A DNA stretch of 64,000 bases. Origin: Bidens hawaiensis (taxonomy: Eukaryota; Streptophyta; Magnoliopsida; Asterales; Asteraceae). This document shows, one piece after another, positions 1 through 14,639 of the stretch. The notes under the pieces were generated by a model. The model had not been told where the DNA came from and did no database searches. It was given only the letters and a program-made list of their open reading frames with translations. The DNA lies in the NCBI GenBank assembly GCA_021521415.1, contig JAIQDT010000001.1, positions 5,332,001 through 5,396,000 of the forward strand, written 5' to 3'. How positions within the stretch are numbered: the stretch's first letter is position 1; every line of letters starts with the position of its first letter. Made by a program: the position numbers and the translations under genes.

Positions 1-206
1 TTTTCTCAATCGTTTGTGGGTTCCCGGTCGTTATGAACTTCGTACTTTCTTTCTCGACGAAGCTCATATATCGTGATATTCCGTACATCCCGGTGCCGAT
101 AAGATGTACTTCGATCTTCGTTCTATTTATTGGTGGCCGGGTATGAAAAAGGACGTAGCACTTTATCTCTCAAAATGTCATACTTGATCAAAGGTTAAAG
201 CCGAAC

Positions 207-512
207 ATGAAAATCCTTTTGGTTTACCTGGCTATGCCTTTCGGATTAACCATAGCACCCGCGGTATTCATGGACCTTATAAACCGTGTTTCGAAACCAT
301 TTTTGGACAAATTCCTAATTGTCTTTATCGATGAAATCCTTATCTTCTCCAAGACCCTAGCCGAACATGAACATCATTTACGTTCCATTCTCGATCTCCT
401 AAGAAAAGAACAACTTTATGCCAAGTTCTCAAAATGTGAATTTCGGTTAAAAGAAGTTCAATTTTTGGGTCACGTCGTCAACGATAAAGGTATTAATGTT
501 TATCCCGCCTAA
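207..512 (+). pseudogene. RT fragment, Ty3/gypsy, satellite copy
   Basis: A 101-codon open stretch covering [15 protein letters not shown] to FLGHVVND. It is one of few copies (with those near 4008, 6554 and 10352) where FGL-T is read through; most other copies have FG followed by TAA. The RT box reads FIDE. The frame ends at TAA 510-512, where later copies read AAA (Lys) and continue. The apparent start is a chance ATG created in the INT tail, not a true start codon. It is 3,801 bp from a near-identical copy at 4008-4313. Confidence 0.7.
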
Positions 513-3500
513 ATCGAGGCCGTGAAAGATTGGAAAACTCCATCCACACCCACTGAATTCCGATCTTTCCTTGATTTGGCCGGGTTTTATCGGCGATTCA
601 TTCTAAACTTCTCCAAAATTACGTTTCCCATCACCGCACTAACTCATAAAGGAACACCCTAAGAATGGGGACCGAAACAAGAAGAAACTTTCAAAACTCG
701 AAAGCATATGCTTTGCAATGCTCCCGTTTTAACCATTCCCGATGGAAACGACAACTTCGTGGTATTTTGCGATGCATCTAACAAAGGTTTCAGTTGCATT
801 CTCATGTAACGAGGTCAAGTTATTGAATATGCCTCGAGACAACTTAAGATTCATGAAAGGAATTACACGACTCATGATCTCGAACTTGTTGTCGTCGTTT
901 TCGCTCTCAAAATCTGGAGACATTATCTTTATGGCACAAAATGTGTTGTATTCACCGATCATAAAAGTCTTCAACACATCTTTGACCAAAAAGATCTCAA
1001 CATGAGACAACCTCGATGGGCTAAATTACTTAGTGATTACGATTGAGAAATTCTCTACCACCCTGGTAAAGCGAATATTGTAGCTGATACCCTTAGTCGT
1101 AAAGTTAATGTCAAATCCATTCTACTTCATAGCATCGTCATCCAAACCGATATCCAAGACCGCATCTACCGTTACCAATGCACCTCCACTGATGAAGGCA
1201 ATATGTATTATGAAATGTCATGTGGAGCCGAACTTCAACTCGAAACCAAACCCGATGGCTTGCTCCATTTTCTCAATCGTTTGTGGGTTCCGGGTCGTTA
1301 TGAACTTCGTACTTTCATTCTCGACGAAGTTCATATATCGTGATATTCTGTACATCCCGGTGCGGATAAGATGTACTTCGATCTTCGTTCTATTTATTGG
1401 TGGCCGGGTATGAAAAAGGACGTAGCACTTTATCTCTCAAAATGTCATACTTAGTCAAAGGTTAAAGCCGAACATCAAAATCCTTTTGGTTTACTTGGTT
1501 ATACCTTTCGGATAAACCAATTCACCTGCGCTATTCATGGACCTTATGAACCGCGTTTGCTAACCATTTTTGGACAAATTCGTAATTGTCTTTATCGATG
1601 AAATCCTTATATTCTCGAAGACCCTAGCCGAACATGAACATCATTTACGTTCCATTCTCGATCCCCTAAGAAAAGAACAACTTTATGCCAAGTTCTCAAA
1701 ATGTGAATTTCGGTTAAAAGAAGTTCAATTTTTGGGTCACGTCGTCAACGATTTAGGTATTCATGTTTATCCCGCCAAAATCGAGGCCGTGAAAGATTGG
1801 AAAACTCCATCCACACCCACGAAATTCCGATCTTTCCTTGATTTGGCCGGGTATTATCGGCGATTCATTCTAAACTTCTCCAAAATCAGGTTAACCATCA
1901 CCGCACTAATTCATAAAGGAACACCCTAAGAATGGGGACCGAAACAAAAAGAAACTTTCAAAACTCGAAAGCATATGCTTTGCAATGCTCCCGTTTTAAC
2001 CATTCCCGATGGAAACGACAACTTCGTGGTATTTTGCGATGCATCTAACAAAGGTCTCGGTTGCATTCTCTTGTAACGAGGTCAAGTTATTGAATATGCC
2101 TCGAGACAACTTAAGATTCATGAAATGAATTACACGACTCATGATCTCGAACTTGTTGTCATCGTTTTCGCTCTCAAAATCTGGAGACATTATCTTTATG
2201 GCAGAAAATGTGTTGTATTCACCGATCATAAAAGTCTTCAACACATCTTTGACCAAAAAGATCTCAACATGAGACAACCTCGATGGGCTAAATTACTTAG
2301 TGATTACGATTGAGAAATTCTCTACCACCCTGGTAAAGCGAATATTGTAGCTGATACCCTTAGTGGTAAAGTTAATGTCAAATCCATTTTACTTCATAGC
2401 ATCGTCATCCAAACCGATATCCAAGACCGCATCTACCGATACCAATGCACCTCCACTGATGAAGGCAATATGTATTATGAAATGTCATGTGGAGCCGAAC
2501 TTCAACTCGAAACCAAACCCGATGGCTTGCTCCATTTTCTCAATCGTTTGTGGGTTCCCGGTCACTATGAACTTCGTACTTTCATTGTCGACGAAGATCA
2601 TATATCGTGATATTCTGTACATCCCGGTGCGGATAAGATGTACTTCGATCTTCGTTCTATTTATTGGTGGCCGGGTATGAAAAAGGACGTAGCATTTTAT
2701 CTCTCAAAATGTCATACTTAGTCAAAGGTTAAAGCCGAACATCAAAATCCTTTTGGTTTACTTGGTTATACCTTTCGGATAAACCATTGCACCTGCGCTA
2801 TTCATGGACCTTATGAACCGCGTTTGCAAACCATTTTTGGACAAATTCGTAATTGTCTTTATCGATGAAATCCTTATCTTCTCCAAGACCCTAGCCGAAC
2901 ATGAACATCATTTACGTTCCATTCTCGATCCCCTAAGAAAAGAACAACTTTATGCCATGTTCTCAAAATGTGAATTTCGGTTAAAAGAAGTTAAATTTTT
3001 GGGTCACGTCGTCAACGATAAAGGTATTCATGTTTATCTCGCCAAAATCGAGGCCGTGAAAGATTGGAAAACTCCATCCACACCCACGAAATTCCGATCT
3101 TTCCTTGATTTGGCCGGGTATTATCGGCGATTCATTCTAAACTTCTCCAAAATCATGCTAACCATCACCGCACTAACTCATAAAGGAACACCCTAAGAAT
3201 GGGGACCGAAACAAAAAGAAGCTCTCAAAACTCTAAAGCATATGCTTTGCAATGCTCCCGTTTTAACCCTTCTCGATGGAAACGACAACTTTGTGGTATT
3301 TTGCGATGCATCTAACCAAGGTCTCGGTTGCATTCTCATGTAATGAGGTCAAGTTATTGCATATGCCTCGAGACAACCTAAGTAACATGAAAAGAATTAC
3401 ACGACTCATGATCTCGAACTTGTTGTCGTCGTTTTCTCTCTCAAAATCTGGAGACATTATCTTTATTGCAAAAAATGTGTTGTATTCACCGATCATAAAA

Positions 3501-5337
3501 GTCTTCAACACATCTTTGACCAAAAAGATCTCTACATGAGACAGCGTCGACGGGCGGAATTACTTAGTGATTACGATTGAGAAATTCGCTACCACCCCGG
3601 TAAAGCGAATATTGTAGCTGATACCCTTAGTCGTAAAGTTAATGTCAAATCCGTTCAACTTCATAGCATCGTCATCCCAACCGATATCCAAGACCGCATC
3701 TACCGATCCCAATGCACCTCCACTGATGAAGGCAATATGTATTACGAAATGTCATGTGGAGCCGAACTTCAACTCGAAACCAAACCCGATGGCTTGCTCC
3801 ATTTTCTCAATCGTTTGTGGGTTCCCGGTCGTTATGAACTTCGTACTTTCATTCTCGACTAAGCTCATATATCGTGATATTCCGTACATCCCGGTGCCGA
3901 TAAGATGTACTTCGATCTTCGTTCTATTTATTGGTGGCCGGGTATGAAAAAGGACGTAGCACTTTATCTCTCAAAATGTCATACTTGATCAAAGGTTAAA
4001 GCCGAACATGAAAATCCTTTTGGTTTACTTGGCTATGCCTTTCGGATTAACCATAGCACCCGCGGTATTCATGGACCTTATAAACCGTGTTTCGAAACCA
4101 TTTTTGGACAAATTCGTAATTGTCTTTATCGATGAAATCCTTATCTTCTCCAAGACCCTAGCCGAACATGAACATCATTTACGTTCCATTCTCGATCTCC
4201 TAAGAAAAGAACAACTTTATGCCAAGTTCTCAAAATGTGAATTTCGGTTAAAAGAAGTTCAATTTTTGGGTCACGTCGTCAACGATAAAGGTATTAATGT
4301 TTATCCCGCCTAAATCGAGGCCGTGAAAGATTGGAAAACTCCATCCACACCCACTGAATTCCGAACTTTCCTTGATTTGGCCGGGTTTTATCGGCGATTC
4401 ATTTTAAACTTCTCCAAAATTACGTTACCCATCACCGCACTAACTCATAAAGGAACACCCTAAGAATGGGGACCGAAACAAGAAGAAACTTTCAAAACTC
4501 GAAAGCATATGCTTTGCAATGCTCCCGTTTTAACCATTCCCGATGGAAACGACAACTTCGTGGTATTTTGCGATGCATCTAACAAAGGTTTCAGTTGCAT
4601 TCTCATGTAACGAGGTCAAGTTATTGAATATGCCTCGAGACAACTTAAGATTCATGAAAGGAATTACACGACTCATGATCTCGAACTTGTTGTCGTCGTT
4701 TTCGCTTTCAAAATCTGGAGACATTATCTTTATGGCACAAAATGTGTTGTATTCACCGATCATAAAAGTCTTCAACACATCTTTGACCAAAAAGATCTCA
4801 ACATGAGACAACCTCGATGGGCTAAATTACTTAGTGATTACGATTGAGAAATTCTCTACCACCCTGGTAAAGCGAATATTGTAGCTGATACCCTTAGTCG
4901 TAAAGTTAATGTCAAATCCATTCTACTTCATAGCATCGTCATCCAAACCGATATCCAAGACCGCATCTACCGTTACCAATGCACCTCCACTGATGAAGGC
5001 AATATGTATTATGAAATGTCATGTGGAGCCGAACTTCAACTCGAAACCAAACCCGATGGCTTGCTCCATTTTCTCAATCGTTTGTGGGTTCCGGGTCGTT
5101 ATGAACTTCGTACTTTCATTCTCGACGAAGTTCATATATCGTGATATTCTGTACATCCCGGTGCGGATAAGATGTACTTCGATCTTCGTTCTATTTATTG
5201 GTGGCCGGGTATGAAAAAGGACGTAGCACTTTATCTCTCAAAATGTCATACTTAGTCAAAGGTTAAAGCCGAACATCAAAATCCTTTTGGTTTACTTGGT
5301 TATACCTTTCGGATAAACCAATTCACCTGCGCTATTC

Positions 5338-5730
5338 ATGGACCTTATGAACCGCGTTTGCAAACCATTTTTAGACAAATTCGTAATTGTCTTTATCGAT
5401 GAAATCCTTATATTCTCGAAGACCCTAGCCGAACATGAACATCATTTACGTTCCATTCTCGATCCCCTAAGAAAAGAACAACTTTATGCCAAGTTCTCAA
5501 AATGTGAATTTCGGTTAAAAGAAGTTCAATTTTTGGGTCACGTCGTCAACGATTTAGGTATTCATGTTTATCCCGCCAAAATCGAGGCCGTGAAAGATTG
5601 GAAAACTCCATCCACACCCACGAAATTCCGATCTTTCCTTGATTTGGCCGGGTATTATCGGCGATTCATTCTAAACTTCTCCAAAATCATGTTAACCATC
5701 ACCGCACTAACTCATAAAGGAACACCCTAA
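5338..5730 (+). pseudogene. RT fragment, Ty3/gypsy, satellite copy
   Basis: 130 open codons from [14 protein letters not shown] through [14 protein letters not shown] and [23 protein letters not shown] to GTP, ending at the shared TAA. It keeps YYRRF (Arg), as do other left-hand copies; from about 13 kb onward this is YYWRF. It matches 1537-1929 at an offset of 3,801 bp, but the sequence just downstream follows the monomer at an offset of 2,534 bp, so this monomer is a recombinant. Confidence 0.65.
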
Positions 5731-8700
5731 GAATGGGGACCGAAACAAAAAGAAGCTTTCAAAACTCTAAAGCATATGCTTTGCAATGCTCCCGTTTTAA
5801 CCCTTCTCGATGGAAACGACAACTTTGTGGTATTTTGCGATGCATCTAACCAAGGTCTCGGTTGCATTCTCATGTAATGAGGTCAAGTTATTGCATATGC
5901 CTCGAGACAACTTAAGTAACATGAAAAGAATTACACGACTCATGATCTCGAACTTGTTGTCGTCGTTTTCTCTCTCAAAATCTGGAGACATTATCTTTAT
6001 TGCAAAAAATGTGTTGTATTCACCGATCATAAAAGTCTTCAACACATCTTTGACCAAAAAGATCTCTACATGAGACAGCGTCGACGGGCGGAATTACTTA
6101 GTGATTACGATTGAGAAATTCGCTACCACACCGGTAAAGCGAATATTGTAGCTGATACCCTTAGTCAGAAAGTTAATGTCAAATCCGTTCTACTTCATAG
6201 CATCGTCATCCAAACCGATATCCAAGACCGCATCTACCGATCCCAATGCACCTCCACTGATGAAGGCAATATGTATTACGAAATGTCATGTGGATCCGAA
6301 CTTCAACTCGAAATCAAACCCGATGGCTTGCTCCATTTTCCCAATCGTTTGTGGGTTCCCGGTCGTTATGAACTTCGTACTTTCATTCTCGACTAAGCTC
6401 ATATATCGTGATATTCTGTACATCCCGGTGCCGATAAGATGTACTTCGATCTTCGTTCTATTTATTGGTGGCCGTGTATGAAAAAGGACGTAGCACTTTA
6501 TCTCTCAAAATGTCATACTTTATCAAAGGTTAAAGCCGAACATCAAAATCCTTTTGGTTTACTTGGCTATGCCTTTCGGATTAACCATAGCACCCGCGGT
6601 ATTCATGGATCTTATGAACCGTGTTTCGAAACCATTTTTGGACAATATTGTAATTGTGTTTATCGATGAAATCCTTATCTTCTCCAAGACCCAAGCCGAA
6701 CATGAACATCATTTACGACCCATTCTTGATCTCCTAAGAAAAGAACAACTTTATGCCAAGTTCTCAAAATGTGAATTTTGGTTAAAAGAAGTTCAATTTT
6801 TGGGTCACGTCGTCAATGATAAAGGTATTCATGTTTATCCCGCCTAAATCGAGGCCGTGAAAGATTGGAAAACTCCATCCACACCCACGGAATTCCGATC
6901 TTTCCTTGATTTGGCCGGGTTTTATCGGCGATTCATTCTAAACTTCTCCAAAATAACGTTACCCATCACCGCACTAACTCATAAAGGAACACGCTAAGAA
7001 TGGGGACCGAAACAAGAAGAAGCTTTCAAAACTCTAAAGCATATGCTTTCCAATGCTCCCGTTTTAACCATTCCCGATGGAAACGACAACTTCGTGGTAT
7101 TTTGCGATGCATCTAACAAAGGTCTCGTTTGCATTCTCATGTAACGAGGTCAAGTTATTGAATATGCCTCAAGACAACTTATGATTCAAGAAAAGAATTA
7201 CACGACTCATGATCTCGAGCTTGTTGTCGTCGTTTTCGCTCTCAAAATCTTGAGACATTATCTTTATGGCACAAAATGTGTTGTATTCACCGATCATAAA
7301 AGTCTTCAACACATCTTTGACCAAAAATATCTCAACATGAGACAACCTCGAAGGGCTAAATTACTTAGTGATTACGATTGAGAAATTCGCTACCACCCTG
7401 GTAAAGAGAATGTTGTATCCGATACCCTTAGTCGTAAAGTTTATGTCAAATCCGTTCTACTTCATAGCCTCATCATCCAAACCGATATCCAAGACCGCAT
7501 CTATCGATCCCAATGCACCTCCACTGATGAAGACAATATGTATTACGAAATGTCATGTGGAGCCGAACTTCAACTCGAAACCAAACCCGATGGCTTGCTC
7601 CATTTTCTCAATCGTTTGTGGGTTCCCGATCGTGATAAACTTCGTACTTTCATTTTCGACGAAGCTCATATATCGTGATATTTCGTACATCCCGGTGCTG
7701 ATAAGATGTACTTCGAACTTCGATTTATTTATTGGTGGCCGGGTATAAAAAAGGACGTAGCACTTTATCTCTCAAAATGTCTTACTTGATCAAAGGTTAA
7801 AGCCGAACATCAAAAACCTTTTGGTTTACTTGGTTATGCCTCTCGGATAAACCATTGCACCCGTGGTATTCATGGACCTTATGAACCGCTTTTGCAAACA
7901 ATTTTTGGACAAATTCGTAATTGTCTTTATCGAAGAAATCCTTATCTTCTCCTAGACCCAAGCCGAACATGAACATCATTTACGTTCCATTCTGGATCCC
8001 CTAAGAAAAGAACAACTTTATGCCAAGTTCTCAAAATGTGAATTTTGGTTAAAAGTGTTCAATTTTGGGGTCACGTCGTGAACGATAAGGGTATTCATGT
8101 TTATCCCGCCTAAATCGAGGCCGTGAAAGATTGGAAAACTCCATCCACACCCTCGGAATTCCGATCTTTCCTTGATTTGGCCGGGTATTATCGGCGATTC
8201 ATTCTAAACTTCTCCAAAATCACGTTACCCATCACCGCACTAACTCATAAAGGAACACCCTTAGAATGGGGACAGAAAAAAGAAGAAGCTTTCAAAACTC
8301 TAGAGTATATGCTTTGCAGTGCTCCCGTTTCAACCCTTCCTGATGGAAACGACAACTTCGTGGTATTTTGCGATGCATCATACCAAGGTCTCGGTTGAAT
8401 TCTCATGAAACTAAGTTAAGTTATTGCATAAGCCTCGAGACAACTTAAGATTCATGAAAAGAATTACACGACTCATGATCTCGAACTTGTTGTCGTCGTT
8501 TTCGGTCTCAAAATCTGGAGACATTATCTTTATGACACAAAATGTGTTGTATTCACCGATCATAAAAGTCTTCAACACATCTTTGACCAAAAAGATCTCA
8601 ACATGAGACAACGTCGACGGGCGGAATTACTTAGTGATTAGGATTGAAAAATTCGCAACCACCCCGGTAAAGCGAATATTGTAGCTGATACCCTTAGTCG

Positions 8701-9136
8701 TAAAGTTAATGTCAAATCCGTTCTACTTCATAGCATCGTCATCCAAACCGATATCCAAGACCGCATCTATCGATCCCAATGCACCTCCACTGATGAAGAC
8801 AATATGTATTACGAAATGTCATGTGGAGCCGAACTTCAACTCGAAACCAAACCCGATGGCTTCCTCCATTTTCTCAATCGTTTGTTGGTTCCCGATCGTG
8901 ATGAACTTCGTACTTTCATTCTCGACGAAGCTCATATATCGTGATATTCCGTACATCCCGGTGCGGTAAGATGTACTTCGATCTTCGATCTATTTATTGG
9001 TGGCCGGGTATGAAAGAGGACATAGCACTTTATCTCTCAAAATGACTTACTTGATCAAAGGTTAAACCCGAACATCATAAACCTTTTGGTTTACTTTGTT
9101 ATGCCTTTCCGATAAACCAATGCACCCGCGCTATTC

Positions 9137-9676
9137 ATGGACCTTATGAACCGCGTTTGCAAACCATTTTTGGACAAATTCGTAATTGTCTTTATTGATG
9201 AAATCCTTATCTTCACCAAGACCCAAGCCGAACATGAACATCATTTACGTTCCATTCTCGATCCCCTAAGAAAAGAACAACTTTATGCCAAGTTCTCAAA
9301 ATGTGAAATTCGGTTAAAAGAAGTTCTGTTTTTGGGTCACGTCGTCAACGATAAAGGTATTCATGTTTATGCCGCCAAAATCGAGGCCGTAAAAGATTGG
9401 AAAACTCCATCCACACCCACGAAATTCCGATCTTTCCTTGATTTGGCCGGGTATTATCGGCGATTCATTCTAAACTTCTCCAAAATCAAGTTAACCATCA
9501 CCGCACTAACTCATAAAGGAACACCCTCAGAATGGGGACCGAAACAAGAAGAAGCTTTCAAACCTCTAAAGCATATGCTTTGCAATGCTCCCGTTTTAAC
9601 CCTTCTCGATGGAATCGACAACTTTGGGGTATTTTGCGATGCATCTAACCAAGGTCTCGGTTGCATTCTCATGTAA
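9137..9676 (+). pseudogene. Longest RT to RNase H reading frame in the array
   Basis: 179 open codons, the longest in the satellite. It reads from [14 protein letters not shown] through FIDEIL, the RT thumb, [14 protein letters not shown] and into RNase H ([15 protein letters not shown]), stopping at the TAA present in nearly all copies after CILM. It is longer because the usual TAA after GTP reads TCA here. The copy at 8123-8398 has TTA at that site. The upstream RT finger region and the INT catalytic core are absent, so no complete enzyme can be made. Confidence 0.7.
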
Positions 9677-10351
9677 TGAGGTCAAGTTATTGCATATGCC
9701 TCGAGAAAACTTAAGATTCATGAAAAGAATTACACGACTCATGATCTCGAACTTGTTGTCGTCGTTTTCACTCTCAAAATCTGGAGACATTATCTTTATG
9801 GCAAAAAATGTGTTGTATTCACCGATCATAAAAGTCTTCAACACATCTTTGACCAAAAAGATCTCAACATAAGACAGCGTCGACGGGCGGAATTACTTAG
9901 TGATTACGATTGAGAAATTCGCTACCACCCCGGTAAAGCGAATATTGTAGCTGATACCCTTAGTCGTAAAGTTAATGTCAAATCCGTTCTACTTCATAGC
10001 ATCGTCATCCAAACCGATATCCAAGACCGCATCTCTCGATCCCAATGCACCTCCACTGATGAAGGCGTATGTATTACGAAATGTCATGTGGAGCCGAACT
10101 TCAACTCGAAACCAAACCCGATGGCTTGCTCCAATTTCTCAATCGTTTGTGGGTTCCAGGTCGTTATGAACTTCGTACTTTCATTCTCGACGAAGCTCAT
10201 ATATCGTGATATTCTGTACATCCCTGTGCGGATAAGATGTACTTCGATCTTCGTTCTATTTATTGGTGGCCGGGTATGAAAAAGGACGTAGCACTTTATC
10301 TCTCAAAAAGTCATTCTTGATCAAAGTTTAAAGCCGAACATCAAAATCCTT

Positions 10352-11564
10352 TTGGTTTACTTGGCTATGCCTTTCGGAATAACTATAGCACCCGCGGTAT
10401 ACATGGAGCTTATGAACCGTGTTTTAAATCCATTTTTGGACAAATTCGTAATTATGTTTATCGATGAAATCCTTATCTTCTCCAAGACCCAAGCCGAACA
10501 TGAACATCATTTACGATCCATTCTCGATCTCCTAAGAAAACAACAACTTTATGCCAAGTTCTCAAAATGTGTATTCATGTTTATCCCGCCTAAATCGAGG
10601 TCGTGAAAGATTGGAAAACTCCATCCACACCCACGGAATTTCGATCTTTCCTTGATTTGGCCGGGTTTTATCGGCGATTCATTCTAAACTTCTCCAAAAT
10701 CACGTTACCCATCACCGCACTAACTCATAAAGGAACACCTTAAGAATGGGGACCGAAAGAAGAAGAAGCTTTAAAAACTCTAAAGCATATGCTTTGCAAT
10801 GCTCCCGTTTTAATCCTTCCTGATGGAAACGAAAACTTCGTGGTATTTTGCGATGCATCTAACAAAGGTCTCGGTTGCATTCTCATGTAACGAGGTCAAG
10901 TTATTGAATATGCCTCGAGACAACTTAAGATTCATGAAAAGAATTACACGACTCATGATCTCGAACTTTTTGTCGTCGTTTTCGCTCTCAAAATCTGGAG
11001 ACGTTATCTTTATGGCGCAAAATGTGTTGTATTCACCGATCATAAAAGTCTTCAACACATATTTGACCAAAAGATCTCAACATGAGACAACCTCGATGGG
11101 CTAAATTTCTTAGTGATTACGATTGAGAAATTCGCTACCACCCTGGTAAAGAGAATGTTGTAGCCGATACCCTTAGTCGTAAAGTTAATGTCAAATCCAT
11201 TATACTTCATAGCATCGTCATCCAAACCGATATCCAAGACCGCATCTATCGATCCCAATGCACCTCCACTGATGAAGGCAATATGTATTAAGAAATGTCA
11301 TGTGGAGCCGAACTTCAACTCGAAACCAAACCCGATGGCTTGCTCCATTTTCTCAATCGTTTGTGTGTTCCCGATCGTGATGAACTTCGTACTTTCATTC
11401 TCGAAGAAGCTCATATATCGTGATATTCCGTACATCCCGGTGCGGATAAGATGTACTTCGAACTTCGATCTATTTATTGGGGGCCGGGTATGAAAAAGGA
11501 CATAGCACTTTATCTCTCAAAATGTCTTACTTGATCAAAGGTTAAAGCCGAACATCAAAAACCT
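10352..11564 (+). repeat. Truncated satellite monomer (54-bp internal deletion)
   Basis: The landmark spacing 9975 to 11188 is 1,213 bp, 54 bp short. The gap falls near 10570, where TCAAAATGTG joins directly to TATTCATGTTTAT, removing the segment that encodes [16 protein letters not shown] in other copies. It appears to be a private deletion, not seen at this site in other monomers. Confidence 0.8.
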
Positions 11565-14500
11565 TTTGGTTTACTTGGTTATGCCTCTCGGATAAACCAT
11601 TGCACCCGCGGTATTCATGGACCTTATGAACCGCGTTTGCAAACAATTTTTGGACAAATTCGTAATTGTCTTTATCGAAGAAATCCTTACCTTCTCCAAG
11701 ACACAAGCTGAACATGAACATCATTTACGTTCCATTCTCGATCTCCTAAGAAAAGAACAACTTTATGCCAAGTTCTCAAAATGTGAATTTTGGTTAAAAG
11801 AAGTTCAATTTTTTGGTCACGTCGTCAACGATAAAGGTATTCATGTTTATCCCGCCTAAATCGAGGCCGTGAAAGATTGGAAAACTCCATCCGCACCCTC
11901 GGAATTCCGATCTTTCCTTGATTTGGCCGGGTATTATCGGCGATTCATTCTAAACTTCTCCAAAATCACGTTACCCATCACAACACTAACTCATAAAGGA
12001 ACACCCTAAGAATGGGGACCGAAAAAAGAAGAAGCATTCAAAACTCTAAAGCATATGCATTGCAAGGCTCCCGTTTCAACCCTTCCCGATGGAAACGACA
12101 ACTTCGTGGTATTTTGCGATGCATCTAACCAAGGTCTCGGTTGCATTCTAATGTAACGAAGATAAGTTATTGCATATTCCTCGAGACAACTTAAGAATCA
12201 TGAAAATAATTACACGACTCATGATCTCGAACTTGTTGTCGTCGTTTTCGCTCTCATAACCTGGAGACATTATCTTTATGGCACAAAATGTGTTGTATTC
12301 ACCGATCATAAAAGTCTTCAACTCATCTTTGACCAAAAAGATCTCAACATGAGACAACGTCGACGGGCGGAATTACTTAGTGATTAGGATTGAGAAATTC
12401 GCTACCACCCCGGTAAAGCGAATATTGTAGCTGATACCCTTAGTCGTAAAGTTAATGTCAAATCCGTTCTTATTCATAGCATCGTCATCCAAACCGATAT
12501 CCAAGACCGCATCTATCGATCCCAATGCACCTCCACTGATGAAGGCAATATGTATTACGAAATGTCATGTGAAGCCGAACTTCAACTCGTAACCAAACCC
12601 GATGGCTTCCTCCATTTTCTCAATCGTTTGTTGGTTCCCGATCGTGATGAACTTCGTACTTTCATTCTCGACGAAGCTCATATATCGTGATATTCCGTAC
12701 ATCCCGGTGCGGATAAGATGTACTTCGATCTTCGATCTATTTATTGGTGGCCGGGTATGAAAAAGGACATAGCACTTTATCTCTCAAAATGACTTACTTG
12801 ATCAAAGGTTAATGCCGAACATCAAAAACCTTTAGGTTTACTTGGTTATGCCTTTCAGATAAACCAATGCACCCGTGCTATTCAAGGACCTTATGAACCG
12901 CGTTTGCAAACCATTTTTGGACAAATTCGTAATTGTCTTTATCGATGAAATCCTTATCTTCTCCAATACCCAAGCCGAACGTGAACATCATTTACGTTCC
13001 ATTCTCGATCTCCTAAGAAAATAACAACTTTATGCCAAGTTCTCAAAATGTGAATTTTGGTTAAAAGAAGTTCAATTTTTGGGTCACGTCATCAACGATA
13101 AAGGTATTCATGTTAATCCTGCCTAAATCGAGGCCGTGAAAGATTGGAAAACTCCATCCACACCCACGGATTTCCGATCTGTCCTTGATTTGGCCGGGTA
13201 TTGTTGGCGATTCATTCTAAACTTCTCCAAAATCAGGTTACCCATCTCCGTAATAACTCATAAAGGAACACCCTAAGATGGGGACCAAAACAAGAAGAAG
13301 CCTCAAAACTCTAAAGCATATGCTTTGCAATGCTCCCATTTCAACCCTTCCCGATGGAAACGACAAGTTCGAGGTATTTTGCGACGCATCTAACCAAGGT
13401 CTCGGTTTCATTCTCATGTAACAAGGTCAAGCTATTGCATATGCCTCAAGACAACTTAAGATTCATGAAAAGAGTTACACGACTCATGATCTCGAACTTG
13501 TTGTCGTCGTTTTCGCTCTCAAAATCTGGAGACATTATCTTTATGGCACAAAATGTGTTGTATTCACCGATCATAAAAGTCTTCAACACATCTTTGACCA
13601 AAAAGATCTCAACATGAGACAACTTCGAAGGGCCAAATTACTTAATAGTTACGATTGACAAATTCGCTACCACCCCGGTAAAGCGAATGTTGTAGCCGAT
13701 ACGCTTAGTCGTAAAGTTTATGTCAAATCCGTTCTACTTCATAGCATCGTCATACAAACCGATATCCAAGACCGCATCTATCGATCCCAATGCACCTCCA
13801 CTGATGAAAGCAATATGTATTACGAAATGTCATGTGGAGCCGAACTTCAACTCGAAACCAAACACGATGGCTTCCTCCATTTTCTCAATCGTTTGTGGGT
13901 TCCCGATCATGATGAACTTCATACTTTCATTCTCGACGAAGCTCATATATCTTGATATTCCGTACATCCCGGTGCGGATAAGATGTACTTCGATCTATTT
14001 ATTGGTGGCCGGGTATGAAAAAGGACGTAGCACTTTATCTCTCAAAATGTCTTACTTGATCAAAGGTTAAAGCCGAACATCAAAAACCTTCTGGTTTACT
14101 TGGTTATGCCTCTCGGATAAACCATTGCACCCGCGGTATTCTTGGACCTTATGAACCGCGTTTGCAAACAATTTTTGGACAAATTCGTAATTGTCTTTAT
14201 CGAAGAAATCCTTATCTTCTCCAAGACCCGAGCCGATCATGAACATCATTAACATTCCATTCTCGATCTCCTAAAAAAAACAACTTTATGCCAAGTTCTC
14301 AAAATGTGAATTATGGTGAAAAGAAGTTAAATTTTTGGGTCACGTCGTCAACGATAAAGGTATTCATGTTTATCCCGCCTAAATCGAGGCCGTGAAAGAT
14401 TGGAAAACTCCATCCACACCCACGGAATTCCGATCTTTCCTTGAATTGGCCGTGTATTATTGGCGATTCATTCTAAACTTCTCCAAAATCACGTTACCCA

Positions 14501-14639
14501 TCACCGCACTAACTCGTAAAGGAACACCTTAAGAATGGGGACCGAAACAAGAAGATTTCAAAACTCTAAAGCATATGCTTTGCAATGCTCCCGTTTTAAA
14601 TATTCCCGATGGAAACGACAACTTCGTGGTATTTTTCGA

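Larger units (their letters stand above)
1..5751 (+). repeat. Higher-order duplication, offset 3,801 bp (3 monomers)
   Basis: About 1-1950 is nearly identical to 3802-5751: the RT fragments at 207 and 4008, the RNase H region at 742 and 4543, and the linker at 1108 and 4909 share private variants. The match ends near 1950/5751. To the right, the second copy instead matches sequence 2,534 bp upstream (about 3217 onward). Coordinates were judged by eye. Confidence 0.75.

Noticed and set aside
729..1010. Reverse-strand 93-codon frame ([12 protein letters not shown]...) repeated along the array
   Set aside because: It is the antisense of the RNase H region. Codon pattern and motif content belong to the + strand.
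1108..1413. 101-codon frame (MSNPFYFIASSS...) repeated in most monomers as a possible small gene
   Set aside because: It overlaps the recognisable RNase H end/INT zinc-finger coding sequence in another frame, and it recurs only because the satellite recurs. No domain or translation signal.
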